From contig WBMQ01000008.1 of NCBI GenBank assembly GCA_016630905.1, positions 1,550,001-1,614,000 of the forward strand: a stretch of 64,000 nt of DNA. The letters are read 5' to 3'. The DNA is from Capillidium heterosporum (taxonomy: Eukaryota; Entomophthoromycota; Entomophthoromycetes; Entomophthorales; Capillidiaceae). Shown here in pieces: positions 1 to 11,398 of this stretch. The translations under genes and the position numbers were made by a program. Every line of letters starts with the position of its first letter. Positions within the stretch are counted from its first letter, which is position 1. The notes under the pieces are model-generated. The model ran no database searches. It was not told the DNA's origin and worked only from the letters and a program-made list of their open reading frames with translations.

Positions 1-562
1 GATACTTATTCTTGGTATATCAGTTATGCTTAGGTTGACTTTTTCATATTCTTATGTTGAAGTTATTACCAGCATAGCATTCTGATATCAGGATTTGGAT
101 ATTCAGCAAGTATTGCCAAGATACCGAAAGGGTATTTAAACCCCTGAGGTGCTACTAAAAGCCTGTATCTTGACAACGTTCCACCTCACTATTTTCTAAT
201 AGCTGTTACTCACCCCACTTCCTAGCCATAGCTGTTGCGACAGCCTGCTTTCGCTTCTTAGTTTTGAATAAAGTCTTGTCTCTTTACTCATCTCCCTGTT
301 TCAGCATAGTATTTCTATGTGGTCTAATCCCCCTGTCCTCCCTACCTCTTATTACCTGTTAACAATCCTTGCCACCCTTGGATCTCACCTCCTCTGGGCA
401 ATTAATATTACTAATACGATCAACCCTTTTGAGCCTACGTTAACCTATCAGCCTACCCCTACCTTTGATCCCAATATGGTAGCATCGGCTGCTTCCCAAC
501 CTTCACCTGATGGGGCCCCTCCGGTCCAGCCCCAGTCCGCACCCAAGCCTTCGTATGTCCCC
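1..562 (+). mobile_element. Partial B2-type LTR, truncated at both ends
   Basis: From about base 39 this matches the complete B2 LTR at 17990-18919, with very few differences: the TATTTAAACCCC promoter-like box, the GAATAAAG polyadenylation-like signal and the start of the U5 reading frame. Homology stops at about 562 and the sequence switches abruptly to AT-rich DNA. The first 38 bases do not align. It is barely RIP-mutated, unlike what follows. Confidence 0.75.
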
Positions 563-580
563 TCTTTTGAAATAAAATAG
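317..580 (+). pseudogene. Truncated copy of the B2 LTR-encoded membrane ORF
   Basis: The frame starts MWSNPPVLPTSYY and is nearly identical over about 80 codons to the ORF at 18453-18779, including the N-terminal hydrophobic helix (about residues 12-30) and the Pro/Ser/Gln-rich middle. It loses the C-terminal membrane segment because the LTR is cut at about 562; the last few residues (FEIK) come from unrelated AT-rich sequence. It is a broken remnant with no independent function visible. Confidence 0.6.
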
Positions 581-766
581 TTGAAATAAGAATTTAAAAT
601 GTTTAGATGCTTTTAAATATAAATATATATTTTTGTAAAATCATAATTACATTTGTCTTTGTTTACTAAGTAATTTTAGATTGGTTTTGTTATCACCATA
701 AACCTTTAATTTAAAGATAGTTTTTGAACTTTCTTCACTTTATTTGTAGATTTTCTTCAATTAACT
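563..766. other. AT-rich DNA, no recognisable feature
   Basis: No open frame, repeat terminus or motif is recognised between the truncated B2 LTR and the next B fragment. Confidence 0.5.
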
Positions 767-1222
767 TGATTCTGTAATAACCAGAAACAATACTTTATTT
801 ATAAGCAAAATAGATTAGACTATTAAAAATAACTATAATAAAAAAATAAATTAGGCTATTATAATAGCTATAATTGATAATTAAGATTAAAAAATAAATA
901 ATAGCTATTTAAAAAATAGGCTTTTAGTAGCATTTTAAAAGTTTAAATACTTTTCTAAAATATTAGTAATATTTGTTGATTATTAAAATTTTAATATTAA
1001 AATACTATGCTAATAATTACTAAGATTTAATATATAGCTAAAATTAAGGAATATAAAAATAATAGTTAAGAATATCTAATAAGTAAAATAAATTTCTAAT
1101 CAAAACTAAATATAAATAAAAAGTAGAAAAATTAAAGATTAGTAAAAAAAGAATAATATAGTATCTATATAAAATCAGCTAATAATCTTATATTAGAAAT
1201 TTTAATAATTAGAGTTACTATA
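767..1222 (-). mobile_element. B LTR fragment, heavily mutated
   Basis: Aligns to the B copy at 46270-47006 from the region of its polyadenylation signal to the LTR end (decayed TTGTTACA read on the plus strand). Differences are mostly C-to-T and G-to-A. The U5 half is missing. Confidence 0.6.
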
Positions 1223-2014
1223 ATTAAATAGATTTAGGCAAATTTAATAAGTTTTTTAGTATAAAATATAATATATGTATTATATTATAGATTGGCTAAT
1301 ATAGATATAGTTAAATTCTTTATAGCTAATAAAAATACTTAAAACTTTTAACTTTTATAGAATTATTAGCTAAGAATTTTTAAATGTTTAATTAAACTAA
1401 TCTAATAAATTTTTTATTTTTTATTTTTATACTAAAGCTTTAATATATATTATTGGCTAATCACTCTTGCTAAGTATTTAACTACTAGCTTAAACTTTTA
1501 ATCAAATAGGTTTGGTCAAACTTAATAAGTCCTTTAGTATAGAATATAATATATATATTATATTATAAGCTAACTAATATAGATATAGCAATTGTCCTAT
1601 AATTAAATCTAATATAAAAGCTTTATTCCTATAATACTTCTAGCTAAAAATCCTTAAAATATTATAATTAACCTAACCTAAACTTAATCCATAATTAATA
1701 TAAACTTAAAAAAAAGGTCTTAAATAATTTTAATAAACTAACTCAAAAACTCTTTTTTATTAATAAAATAAATCTAAAAACACTTTTTTATTTTTTAATT
1801 ATTTTTTTTATTTTTCTATTTATTTCTTTTTTTTCTCTTTTTATTTCTTTTTCTTTTCTTATATAGTAGATCTAAAATAAAGTATAATTTAAAGGCTTAT
1901 AAATGAACTTCTTTTTTAATAAACTAGAAAGTTACTATTTTAATTACTATTATTTATCTTTATATTTTAAACTTACTTTTTCTATATGTTAATTATTAAA
2001 AAATATAATATTAA

Positions 2015-3412
2015 TATTGGAAAATATTTATAAAGAACATTTACTAACTGGAGTTAGCTAAAAAGTAATAGTAGCTAAAGCTTTATAAAGGCTAAGAATG
2101 TTAATCATAAAGCTATATAAGGAGAAGGCTTATACTTATAGCTTAATCTAGAGATAGTAGGCAGACAGGAATACTTTAAGGATAGCTATTAAGCTAAGAA
2201 GCATAGTTAGGTTTATTAGTTCAAAAAGGTTTTAAGGTTTAATTTAAATTAATTTGGTTTAGTTTTATCATTTAGTTTAGATTAGTACAACTCTTTACTA
2301 TAAAGAAATACTAATTGTCAGTTTTTTATTATACTATACAAAAAGTCTATATTATGTTAATAGTAAAAGAAATATCAAATATTCAATATTTTTATTTAAT
2401 AATAACTTAACCTACTATTAAGTTTATTATGGGCCTTATATAGGTAACTTGTCTTTAGTAGTTAGTACTTAGAATATTAGTAATACTATTTTTCTTGTTT
2501 TCTGGATATTTATCATTAATTTAGAAAATGATAAGGCTGATTAAAAGACAGTCAATGCTAAATAAAACACTTAATTTATACTAAATATAAGGTCTAAAAA
2601 GGTGCTGCTGGATCTAACTAATGATGGTGTCATAATGGGAGTGTATGACATGAGAGGTTGGAACAGTAGAACCAATGCCAACCATAGCATTGGTAATATG
2701 AATCACCCAAAGGAGGTAAGTCCAAAGGGAAGCAAGGAAAGTTTAAATGGAGTGAGCTAAGAGGGTATAGAAGTCAAACCACATATTTGCATGATCTAAT
2801 AACTAAAAGGCTGACTAGGAACAATACTTTATTTGTAGATAAAACAGAATTAGGCTGTCAGAGACAGCTATGGCAAAGGAAACAGATTAGGCTGTCACAA
2901 CAGCTATAGTTGACGGTTGAGATCAAGAGGTGAGTAACAGCTATTTAGAAAATAGCAAGGTGGAACATTGTCAAGATACTAGCCTTTCAATGGCATTCCA
3001 AGGGTTTAAATACCCTTTTGGTATCTTGGCAATACTTGCTGAATATCCGAATCCTGATATCAAAATGCTATGCTGGTAATAGCTGGGGTTCCTAACTTAT
3101 AGCCAAGATTATGAATATGGGAAATTGTCAAGAATATCTAATAAATAGAACAGATTACTGTTCAAAACTAGATATAAATGGAAAGTAGAAAATTAAAGAT
3201 TGGTAAGAGAAAGAAAATAGTATAGTGTGCAAAGAAAATTGGTCAATGACCTTAGATTAGGAATTGTAACAACCAGGGTTGTTACACTAAAGAAAAAAGA
3301 ACTTTTAGTATTGCTAAGATTAATGCCAAACTGGTAATCTATATATCTAAAATGTAAAACTGAACTTTAGTTATTAAGTAAAGCTATAGCTAATTAAAAG
3401 TATTTTTTTACA
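2015..3412 (-). mobile_element. C solo LTR with TSD ATTAA, split by nested B
   Basis: Inserted into the A1 LTR. Flanked by ATTAA at 2010-2014 and 3413-3417. Its length without the nested B copy is about 690 bp. It aligns throughout to the well-preserved C copy at 30307-31026. Confidence 0.8.
2586..3286 (-). mobile_element. B solo LTR with TSD CTAAA
   Basis: A 701-bp LTR ending in GGTTGTTACA, flanked by CTAAA at 2581-2585 and 3287-3291, inside the C LTR. It is much less mutated than its hosts, as expected for the last arrival. The polyadenylation-like signal and TATTTAAA-like promoter can be read on the minus strand. Confidence 0.85.
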
Positions 3413-3992
3413 ATTAAGTCTAAAACCTTAAACTTACCTTTTTAATAAAAAATTAGTTTTAGATAATTTAAGCAATCTTATTATTAATTAAAATATATAC
3501 TAATAAATAATAAGTATATTCAAAGCATAAAAATAAATAAGTAACTATATAGCTTTAAAATACTTTGTTTAATAGTAGTAAAATTATAGGCTTTTTACAA
3601 AAAATAAATATTCTAATATTCAATACCTAACTTAGCTTAAAAGCTAAATTAATATATATTATAACTTAAAAAATAGTTATAAATTAGTAACTTATAAATA
3701 GATTTTTTTTAATAAAAAGGTAGATATATGTTTTAATTATAATAATTTGCTATTAAAATTAAGATTTAATAATTTATACTTAAAAAGGATAATTAATTTT
3801 AAATAGAATTAAGTAAACTAATAATTAATTAATATAATATAAATAAAATATATACTAATTTAAAATAAATTATTAGTAAAAGATAAAATACTTAATTTAA
3901 AATATTTTATTAAAATATAATATAATTATAAGTTATTTATAAAAAATAACCTAATGTTTAATATATAAATTAGCTAAAAAGCTAAGTTAATA

Positions 3993-4098
3993 TTAGATAT
4001 TTATTATTATTTATTATAATTTTGATTTTAGCTATAATTTAAAAAATTTATATATTATTAGTATAGTATTTTAATATTGAAATTTTAATAATTAAAAG
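3993..4098. other. AT-rich spacer, no recognisable feature
   Basis: Decayed repeat-like sequence with no terminus or open frame that I can assign. Confidence 0.4.
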
Positions 4099-4802
4099 TA
4101 TAAAAAAATTTTCTAATTAGCTATAGCTTTACTTAATAACTAGAATTTAGTTTTATATTTTAGATATATATATTACTAGTTTGGTATCAATCCTAGTAAT
4201 GCTAAAAGTTCTTTTCTCTTTAGTATGAATTAAACATTTTATTTAGCATTGGCTATTTCTAAATTAGCTTTAGTATTTATTAGATTAATAATAAATACTT
4301 AAAAAATTTAAAAAATAGTATTATTAATAAATTAGGAAAAATGTTAATTATCAATATTCAAAGTACTAACTACTAAAGACAAATCACTTATATAAGGCCT
4401 ATAGTAAACTTAGTAGTAGGAAGTTATTATTAAATCATTTGATATTTCTTTTGCTATTGGCATAGTATAGACTTTCTACATATTATAATATAGAACTGAT
4501 AATTGGTATCTTTTTACAGTAAAAAGTTGCACTAACCTGAACCAAACAATAAAACTAAACTAAATTGATCTGAACTAAATCCTAAAACCCTTCTAAACCA
4601 ATGAACCCAACTATACTCCTTAGCCTAATAGCCACTCTTAAAGTATTTCTATCTATCTATTGTTTCTAGATTAGGTTATAAGCATAAGCCTTCTTCTTAT
4701 ATAACTTTATAATCAATATTTTTAGCCTTTATAAAGTTCTAGCTACTATTACTTCCTAGCTAACTCTAGCTATTAAATGCTTTTTGTAGATGTTTTCTAA
4801 TA
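4099..4802 (+). mobile_element. C LTR, RIP-decayed
   Basis: Full-length C LTR (704 bp) from a decayed TGTAAGG to a decayed CTAACA, aligning to the copy at 58459-59174. The flanks AAAAG and GTACA do not match, so no target duplication supports a simple insertion. Confidence 0.7.
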
Positions 4803-5158
4803 GTACAAATATATAGTTTAACTTTTATACTTTTTTAGCCTACTTTACTTGAACTTTTTTTACTTTTCTTTAGACTTATTTTTTTTAGGTAATTTATATT
4901 ACCAATACTATAGTTGGCATTAGTTTTACTATTTTAACCTTTTATGTTATATATTCCCATTATGATACTATTATTAGTTGGATCTAACAATATCTTTTTG
5001 GACCTTATAATTAGTATAAATTTAATTATTTAATTCCTACTAAAAAGGAACTTTCTAAACTTAATAAAAGAATACTAATTAATTATCTAAGTTTAAAATA
5101 TAACATAAATTTATATTATAAAGTAAAACTATAGCTAATTTAAAAATGTTTCTTTATA
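4803..5158 (+). mobile_element. B LTR 3' part followed by an E/C LTR 3' fragment
   Basis: 4803-5009 matches the U5 end of B, including the decayed GGACCTTACA terminus. 5010-5158 matches the U3 end of an E-type LTR as at 40360-40483. These are the last recognisable repeats before the protease island. Confidence 0.55.
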
Positions 5159-6042
5159 TTCTTATTTATAACTTTAATAAGTACAAATTATATTATTGAA
5201 AGTTGAATTTTAAAAATTATTCTTATACTAGTATTTTATTTAGTACTATAAATTTATATTAGTATCAATATAGTTAATTTATAAATATGTATGCATTAGT
5301 ATATATTATTATATATGTTAGATTAATGCTTAACTTTAAATAAAGCTTTGGGTTTAGATTTAACTTTTGGTTAATAGTACAACATTTAAATTATCTTAAA
5401 AGGCTATATATTACATTGATTTTATTAGCTATAATAAATTGGTCATTCTAGTTAAAAGCCAGATATCTCAAAGGTTTTATCTATTCTCTTGAACATGCAG
5501 AATAAAAGCTATCTAAAATAGGTTGCAACTTCACTAACAACTGACTAAAAGATAGATTGACAAGACTTTGTTGGTAATACGATTGTTGGTTTGCACACAT
5601 GGAGAATAGATTCAGTTAAAAGTGAATATATTGCGTAGATAACCTTGAGAAGTCCAAAGGATTAAATAATAACCGTTCCAAACGTTAATTTATGTAAAAA
5701 CTTTATTAGTATGTTCACTATAAAGCTCAAAATTTTAATTTCCTAAGTGGATGAAATAAAATTTAATAGTTCAAACGGACATTCATATTTACATTCCTAT
5801 TCAGATATTTTTAACTGGTCCCTTTATATTATAAGCTTATATATATAAATTTCAAATAAAAAGACCGATGTAGTAGTTGAATTATTTAAAAGATCGTTTA
5901 AATGATGTGTACATAATTTTGAATATATGCCGTTGTGAATATGTGCATCAAAGTTATCCAGTAGCACTTATAAAAATTAATCACGAGTTGCTGCTAACAA
6001 AAGGTAGTAACATCGTTTACTTCAAAGGTAGAGCTCAAAAAC
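5159..6042. other. Left half of the unique, non-RIP island; no gene seen
   Basis: Up to about 5460 the sequence is AT-rich and unassigned. From there it has mixed dinucleotides without the transition bias of the repeats, and matches no other part of the window. No open frame is convincing. It presumably holds the upstream region of the protease gene. Confidence 0.5.
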
Positions 6043-6050
6043 TATAAATA
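6043..6050 (+). promoter_or_regulatory. TATA box of the protease gene
   Basis: TATAAATA lies 49 bp upstream of the ATG. A TCAGC initiator-like element sits about 28 bp downstream (near 6069-6073), a normal TATA-to-start spacing, which would give a short leader of about 20 nt. The start codon context has A at -3. Confidence 0.7.
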
Positions 6051-6091
6051 GAAGATCGAAAGTTCAACTCAGCAAACTTCAAGTAAACAAG

Positions 6092-6856
6092 ATGAAGATC
6101 CTCCTCCCACTGACAGTTTTAGGGCTAGTAGCAGCAACCTTACCACTACCTAAAAAGCTTGAACGGCGTGTCATAGGTGGTACTGAAGTTGATCCCAAGT
6201 TCAAGTACACGTTTATGGTATCTTTGCACCAATTTGGCGAGCATGCATGCGGAGGTACCCTATACAACAAGAATACAGTGATAACGGCAGCCCACTGTGA
6301 GATAGACGCTGTTGACGAGTGGGAAGCTCAGGTTCATCGCCATGATCTTATCCAAAGCGTGGCATCGGAAAATGGCCAGATTCTTCAATTGCTCAGCGCT
6401 ACTAGTCACCCCAATTACAATAGCGAAACTGTGGAAAATGATATTGCAATTATCAAAACTAGCACTTTTAACGGTGACTTGGATCCACCTTTATTGGATA
6501 ACGGTGCATTCCCAAGGGACCCAGGCACTATGGTTAAACTGATGGGTTGGGGTCAGACTGGTACAGTCAATAATAGTAGTAGAACGCTGCAGGAGGTTGA
6601 AATACCTACCATTGACCCTATAGAATGTACGCAAAGGGCTGCTGATATCAATCCCGAGTTACAGCTCTGTACCTTTACCAATTTGGGTAACCAGGGTGTC
6701 TGCGCTGGGGACAGTGGAGGTCCTTTGATCGGTGTGAAGGATGGAATTACTTATCTAGTTGGTATTGCAACTGGTAGCATTGTGTGTGGTGTTTACCCTA
6801 GTTTGTACACCAAAATTTCTTTCTACATCGACTTTATTACCCAGAATTCCGCCTAG
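6092..6856 (+). CDS. Secreted S1-family (chymotrypsin-fold) serine endopeptidase
   Basis: A 254-residue single-exon gene. Residues 1 to about 16 are a signal peptide, followed by a short propeptide ending in ERR (24-26); cleavage after Arg26 would expose the mature N terminus VIGG (27-30). The catalytic triad is His68 (TAAHC), Asp117 (NDIAI) and Ser208 (GDSGGP). Six cysteines fit the three core disulfides of the family (53-69, 179-193, 204-232). N160 and N161 lie in N-glycosylation sequons. By motif alignment the S1 specificity position (189 in chymotrypsin numbering) is Gly202, and position 226 is Ser237. The Asp of true trypsins is therefore missing, and a non-basic preference (chymotrypsin- or elastase-like) is inferred. 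The expected role is extracellular protein digestion, as in nutrition or host attack. There is no partner gene nearby. The start is the only ATG before the signal peptide, 49 bp from the TATA box. The frame is intact and free of RIP-type changes. Confidence 0.93.
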   Translation: MKILLPLTVLGLVAATLPLPKKLERRVIGGTEVDPKFKYTFMVSLHQFGEHACGGTLYNKNTVITAAHCEIDAVDEWEAQVHRHDLIQSVASENGQILQLLSATSHPNYNSETVENDIAIIKTSTFNGDLDPPLLDNGAFPRDPGTMVKLMGWGQTGTVNNSSRTLQEVEIPTIDPIECTQRAADINPELQLCTFTNLGNQGVCAGDSGGPLIGVKDGITYLVGIATGSIVCGVYPSLYTKISFYIDFITQNSA

Positions 6857-7475
6857 AATCCAGTAACTATAATGTTATGTTTAAAGGTTTATTATATTAA
6901 ATTTGTAGAGTATATATTGATTTAATTTTTATATTTGAATTGATTTTCATTATTTGGGGGCGATAACATTCATCTGTACGCACATATTCTAATAGATTAT
7001 TTTGAGGATATGTTTAGCCAAATTAAACTATAGAATCTTGATGGGTAAGTTGAAATTTCTGTAGGTATCGATAAGCTTATCAGTTTGCGATTTATAAGCT
7101 CTATTAGTTACATTAAGCTAGTTATATTGAGGAAAATGTTATGAAGCTTGATTTGAAAGTACAATTCCAAACTTTTTAATATCCAGGCAATATTTACTAA
7201 ATTCAGCTTTTAAATTTATAAATGGGATCAATCAATCCATTTTACAAGATATACATTCTGAGATGTATGCTAAGCTGTATCAAGCCTTAAGCTTCGATAG
7301 GTGTACCTATTCAAATACATAGTCAATCCTTTTACCACTAATGGATATTAATTATAAATGCGAATTGAGGTGTAAGAGTAGAAGTATTGAGTTACCACTG
7401 CCTTGAACTTTATATACCGATATATTTATTATAATAGTTGTAGGTAGACTTGTAGGATAGTAATTTTGCACTTAA
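6857..7475. other. 3' flank of the protease gene, no further gene seen
   Basis: Unique mixed-composition DNA that ends exactly at the A-type LTR start at 7476. No canonical AATAAA signal and no convincing second open frame are visible. Confidence 0.5.
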
Positions 7476-8225
7476 TGTCAACTTAACTCTTTAGCTAAGT
7501 CGTATATTGAGTATCGGATTTTTTTAAAATTTTTCATAGATAGTCTATATTTGTGCTACTGCCCAATAATGTGCTTTGGGTCATGTATTTTTTATCTTTC
7601 ATCCATTCTTTCCTCACGCTTTAAATTGCTATTTACCTAGTTTCCACTACCCTAAATTGGCATTAGCTCACTTAAATTTACCTGGAATCGATTTCTTGTT
7701 ATGGATATAGTCTTCGTTCACCTTGGATTTTGAATCCTCCAACTACTACCTTACATATTAATTGGGATCTAACTGTGGTAGTAGATTACTATAATTAGGA
7801 TATGTAATCTATATTTTTGTTGAAAATAATCCACTTACATGTCACCAAGCTATGCCTTTCTCTAAAACTACGATATATATTAGGACTCTTGCCTAGAATG
7901 GAGATCTGGGGATTTTATTTTGGCTGTTTTTCTGTCTTTTTGATTTGGACTTGTTATTTTCAGGTTTTTAGATTTTAAGATTGTAGATTTAAGTTAGATT
8001 AGTTTAATTAAATGTTTTAAAAAGACTCTTAGCTGATAGTTTTGCAAAAATTAAGATTAAGTATTTTTATTAATTGTAAAGTAATTACTATGTCTATAGT
8101 AACTAGCTTATAATATAATGTATATGACATATTCTATGCTAAAGGACTTACCAAATTTAGTTAAGTCTATTTAATTAAAAGTTCAAACTAATAGCTAGAT
8201 ATTTAATAAGGGTAACTAGCTAATA
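7476..8225 (+). mobile_element. Divergent A-type LTR bordering the protease island
   Basis: Starts TGTCAACTTAACTC and ends in a decayed CCAGCCAACA (CTAGCTAATA). Its body aligns with the A2/A3 LTRs, but with many non-transition differences, so it looks older or of a separate subtype. The flanks CTTAA and TTTAT do not form a clear duplication. Confidence 0.65.
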
Positions 8226-8239
8226 TTTATTATTAGATT

Positions 8240-8660
8240 TTATAAGATCTAAAAAAGTGTTAATATATATTTCATTATAATGCTATTATTAGTTAAATTT
8301 AATAAGATAAATTAAAATATAAAACTAACATTTATTACTATACTAGTAATATTAATTATCTATATAAGATAAATTTAAAGAATAGTAAAAAAGTTAAAAA
8401 GTAGTAAGCTAATAAAGTAATAAGTATATTAATATAACTAAAAAAGCTTAAATTTATTATTTTGATAGCTAATATTTTGGTTATAATCTAGACTTAAAGT
8501 TAATTTATAAAGATAAAAAAGCTATTATTATAGTAATATTTATTATAATTTTTAATTAAATTTATTTTATTTTAATACTAATTGTTAATTTTAAGCTAAT
8601 TTATACTAAAAATATTACTATTTTAATTTTAGCTAACTTAATAGTTAAAAGGAATTAGTA
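8240..8660 (+). repeat. Partial F repeat
   Basis: Aligns loosely to the first half of the F copy at 57447-58250 (matching runs around AAGCTTA, GATAGCTAATA and TTTATAAAGATAAA). RIP-decayed and cut by the A fragment at about 8660-8737. Confidence 0.45.
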
Positions 8661-8737
8661 TAGAAAGTATATAATAATTGTTAGCTAGTTACTTTTACTA
8701 AGTATTTAATTACTATCTTGGACTTTTAGTTAAGTAA

Positions 8738-9432
8738 TATTAGAAAATATTTACAAAAAATGCTTATTAGCTAGGATTAGCTAGGAGGTAATAGTAGCCA
8801 AAACTTTATAAAGGCTAAGAATATTGATTATAAGGCTATATAAAAAGAAAGCTTATGTTTATAGCTTAATTTAGAAATAGTAGACAAGTAGAAATATTTT
8901 AATCTAAACTAAATAATAAAACTAAACTTTAAAACTTTTTTAAACTAATAAACCTAACTATACTTTTTAGTCTAATAGCTATTTTTAGAATAACTTTTAC
9001 TATAGAGAAATATTAATTATTAGTTTTATATTATATTATATAAAAAGTCTATACTATACTAATAGCAGAAAAAATATCAAATAATTCAATATATTTATTT
9101 AATAATTACTTAATCTACTACTAAGTTTACTATAGGCTTTTATATAAGTAACTTATATTTAGTAATTAGTATTTTAATTACTAATAATTGCTATTTTTCC
9201 TAATCTATTAGTAATACTACTTTTATTTTTTAGGTATTTATCACTAATCTAAGAAATGCCAAAGTTGATTTAAAGATAATTAATGCTAAATAAAATCCTT
9301 AATTCATACTAAAAAGAAAACTTTTAGTATTACTAGGAATTGATACTAAACTAGTAATCTATACATTTAAAATATAAAACTAAATTTTAGTTATTAAGTA
9401 AAGCTATAGTTAATTAGAAAATTTTTCTTATA
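8738..9432 (-). mobile_element. 3' LTR (C type) of the minus-strand Ty3/gypsy element
   Basis: A 695-bp decayed C LTR in minus orientation that directly abuts the integrase end of the internal region. A fragment of an A LTR (about 8660-8737) lies on its left and reads as its insertion target. Confidence 0.65.
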
Positions 9433-10709
9433 TTAGCCTTTTTAAGCTAAAGCTTTATACTTATAATAGAATTTATAAATCTTAGCTCTACAATTATAGC
9501 AGTTCTATACTAGTTTCTATAATGCTTTTTCAATTAGAAAGCCTTTTTAATAAACTAAAAATTGTTTGTAAGTTTTTATTTTTCATTTATCTAAGATTTT
9601 TTTAATTTTAAAAATATTATTTCTTTTAGAAATAAGATCTAATACTATATAGCTTGCTATATTAGTAAGCATTAAAAGAAATATATAAAAGGTTAGGTAT
9701 ATTTTTTACTTTAATAGTAATATAAGTATATAGGTTACTTTTTCTACTTATTAAACTATCTGAAAAAGCTTTGTTTATTTATAACTTAGTTTTTTAAATA
9801 GTTACTAAAACTAGAGATTTATTATTTTAAGATAAACCTAATTGCTTTTTTTATTTCTAGTACTTTACTGCAATACTTATTAGTATACTTTTTGTAATCT
9901 TATTAGGCTTTAAGGATTTTAACTATAACTTTTTTTAATTTAAGTATAACTTTTTAAAATATTTATTAATTAATAAAAAGACCTTTGATATTAGAACTAC
10001 AAACTAAACTTAAAAATAAAATCCATAATTAATAAAAAATAATTTTGTTTTTAATAATTAATGTATTATACTATTTATAGCCTAGTTTTACTAATAAAAG
10101 TAAACTATACTAGCTATTCTATTTCTATAAGCAATAGTAATAAAAATACTATTCTAAAGTGCAGTTTATATATTTAGTTTAGCTATCTATTTAAGGATAA
10201 TAAGTTATAAAGAATAACAATTAGACTTTAAAAATAGCTACTATTTTATACTAAACTTTAGATATAAACTAGATATCTTAATCTAATACTATAGATTTTA
10301 AAGTTTATAAATCTTAATTACCTAGTAGATTAAGATTTTAACTACTTTAAGAACTATTAATAATTTTATTAGTATTATATATATTATCTTTAAATAATAA
10401 TCTATAATAACTAATATATGTTAGTACTTATTAAATAATAAAAGTTCTATAATAAAATCTATTATAATTTTAGTTTATAACTAGTAGAGTAGTTTTAATA
10501 GTTAGAGTAAACTAACTTATTATATAACTATAATCTTGTATTATTTAATGTATATTATAATTTGCTACTTATTCTTTGATATATTAAGCTAAACAAGGCT
10601 AAATAAAATCTTAAAATGCTAGTTTATAAGTCTTTTTTAGGCTAAAGTATCTAGCTATTAAAGAGTTATAATATGCTTAGAAAATTTTAGTTTGGATTTT
10701 CAAAAATGG
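9433..10709 (-). pseudogene. Ty3/gypsy integrase remnant
   Basis: On the minus strand the broken frames read like a gypsy integrase core. There is an IDFI..L block with ILVIID after it (first catalytic Asp), then an IV.D.DI.FIS block at about 10250-10290 (second Asp). A YYP.ID..TKYIN...E.Y block follows, aligning with the usual YHPQTDGQTEYIN; the third catalytic residue, Glu, is Lys here, a GAA-to-AAA transition. Further downstream a K.TKLFQIV..V..VTY segment resembles the C-terminal domain of these integrases. Stops are frequent and most are explained by CAA/CAG-to-TAA/TAG changes. It would have inserted element cDNA into the genome. It is dead. Confidence 0.72.
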
Positions 10710-11398
10710 TATAATAATCCTAATTGTTATAATTTTTAATATAAGGTTATTAATCAATTTTTTGTACACTATATTAATTTTCTCTTACTAATTCTTAATA
10801 TCTCTATTTGCTATTTATATCTAATTTTAATTAGAAATTAGTTTAATTATTAGATATTCTTGGCTATTGTTATTATATCTTTAGTTTAGCTATAGGGATT
10901 TTAACCTTTATTAAATAGTATTTAGATATTAAAATACTAATAACCAACTAATAACATTAAAATATCAAAAAGGTATTTAAATCCTTAAAATGCTATTGAA
11001 GGCTAATATTTTAATAACATTTTATCTTGCTATTTTATAAATAGCTATTACCTACCTTTTAATCTTAACTATCAACTATAGCTATTGCAATAGCCTAATT
11101 TGTTTTTCTTATTATAACTATCTCTAATAGCCTAATCTGTTTTATTTACAAATAAAGTATTATTTCTAATTAGCCTTTTAATTATTGGATTGTGCAAATA
11201 TGTAGTTTAACTTTTATATCCTCTTAGCTTATTCTATTCAAACTTTCTTTACTTTTCTTTAAACTTACCTTTTTTAGATAATTTATATTATTAATATTAT
11301 AGTTAGCATTAGTTCTACTATTCTAACCTTTCATATTGTACATTTCCATTATAACATCATTATTAGTTGGATCCAACAACACCTTCTTAAACCTTATA
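10710..11398 (+). mobile_element. B LTR nested in the gypsy internal region
   Basis: Full-length decayed B LTR (689 bp), from a decayed TGTAACAACC to a decayed ACCTTACA. It separates the integrase from the RNase H remnant. The flanks AATGG and AACAG do not match as a target duplication. Confidence 0.7.

Larger units (their letters stand above)
1451..3654 (-). mobile_element. A1 solo LTR with TSD TATAT, split by nested C and B
   Basis: Begins with a decayed TGTTGGCTGG (TATTGGCTAA) and ends with a decayed GTTGACA. Flanked by TATAT at 1446-1450 and 3655-3659. Removing the nested C copy leaves about 800 bp, close to the A1 length seen elsewhere (about 884 bp at 49216). Strong RIP-type decay. Confidence 0.8.
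1223..3992 (-). mobile_element. A3 LTR (5' part lost on the plus strand) hosting three nested LTRs
   Basis: Outermost layer of a four-deep nest. The left part (1223-1450) and right part (3655-3992, ending in a decayed AGCTAAGTTGACA) align to the A3 copy at 55135-55725 in reverse. It is split by the A1 LTR at 1451-3654. The end at 1223 abuts a B fragment, so its own target duplication is not visible. Confidence 0.65.

Noticed and set aside
5010-5460. Possible second gene upstream of the protease
   Set aside because: The left part is an E-type LTR fragment and the rest has no open frame of useful length.
6079-6542. Short frames overlapping the protease gene (minus 6079-6270, plus 6312-6542)
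   Set aside because: Shadows of the protease reading frame, with no features of their own.
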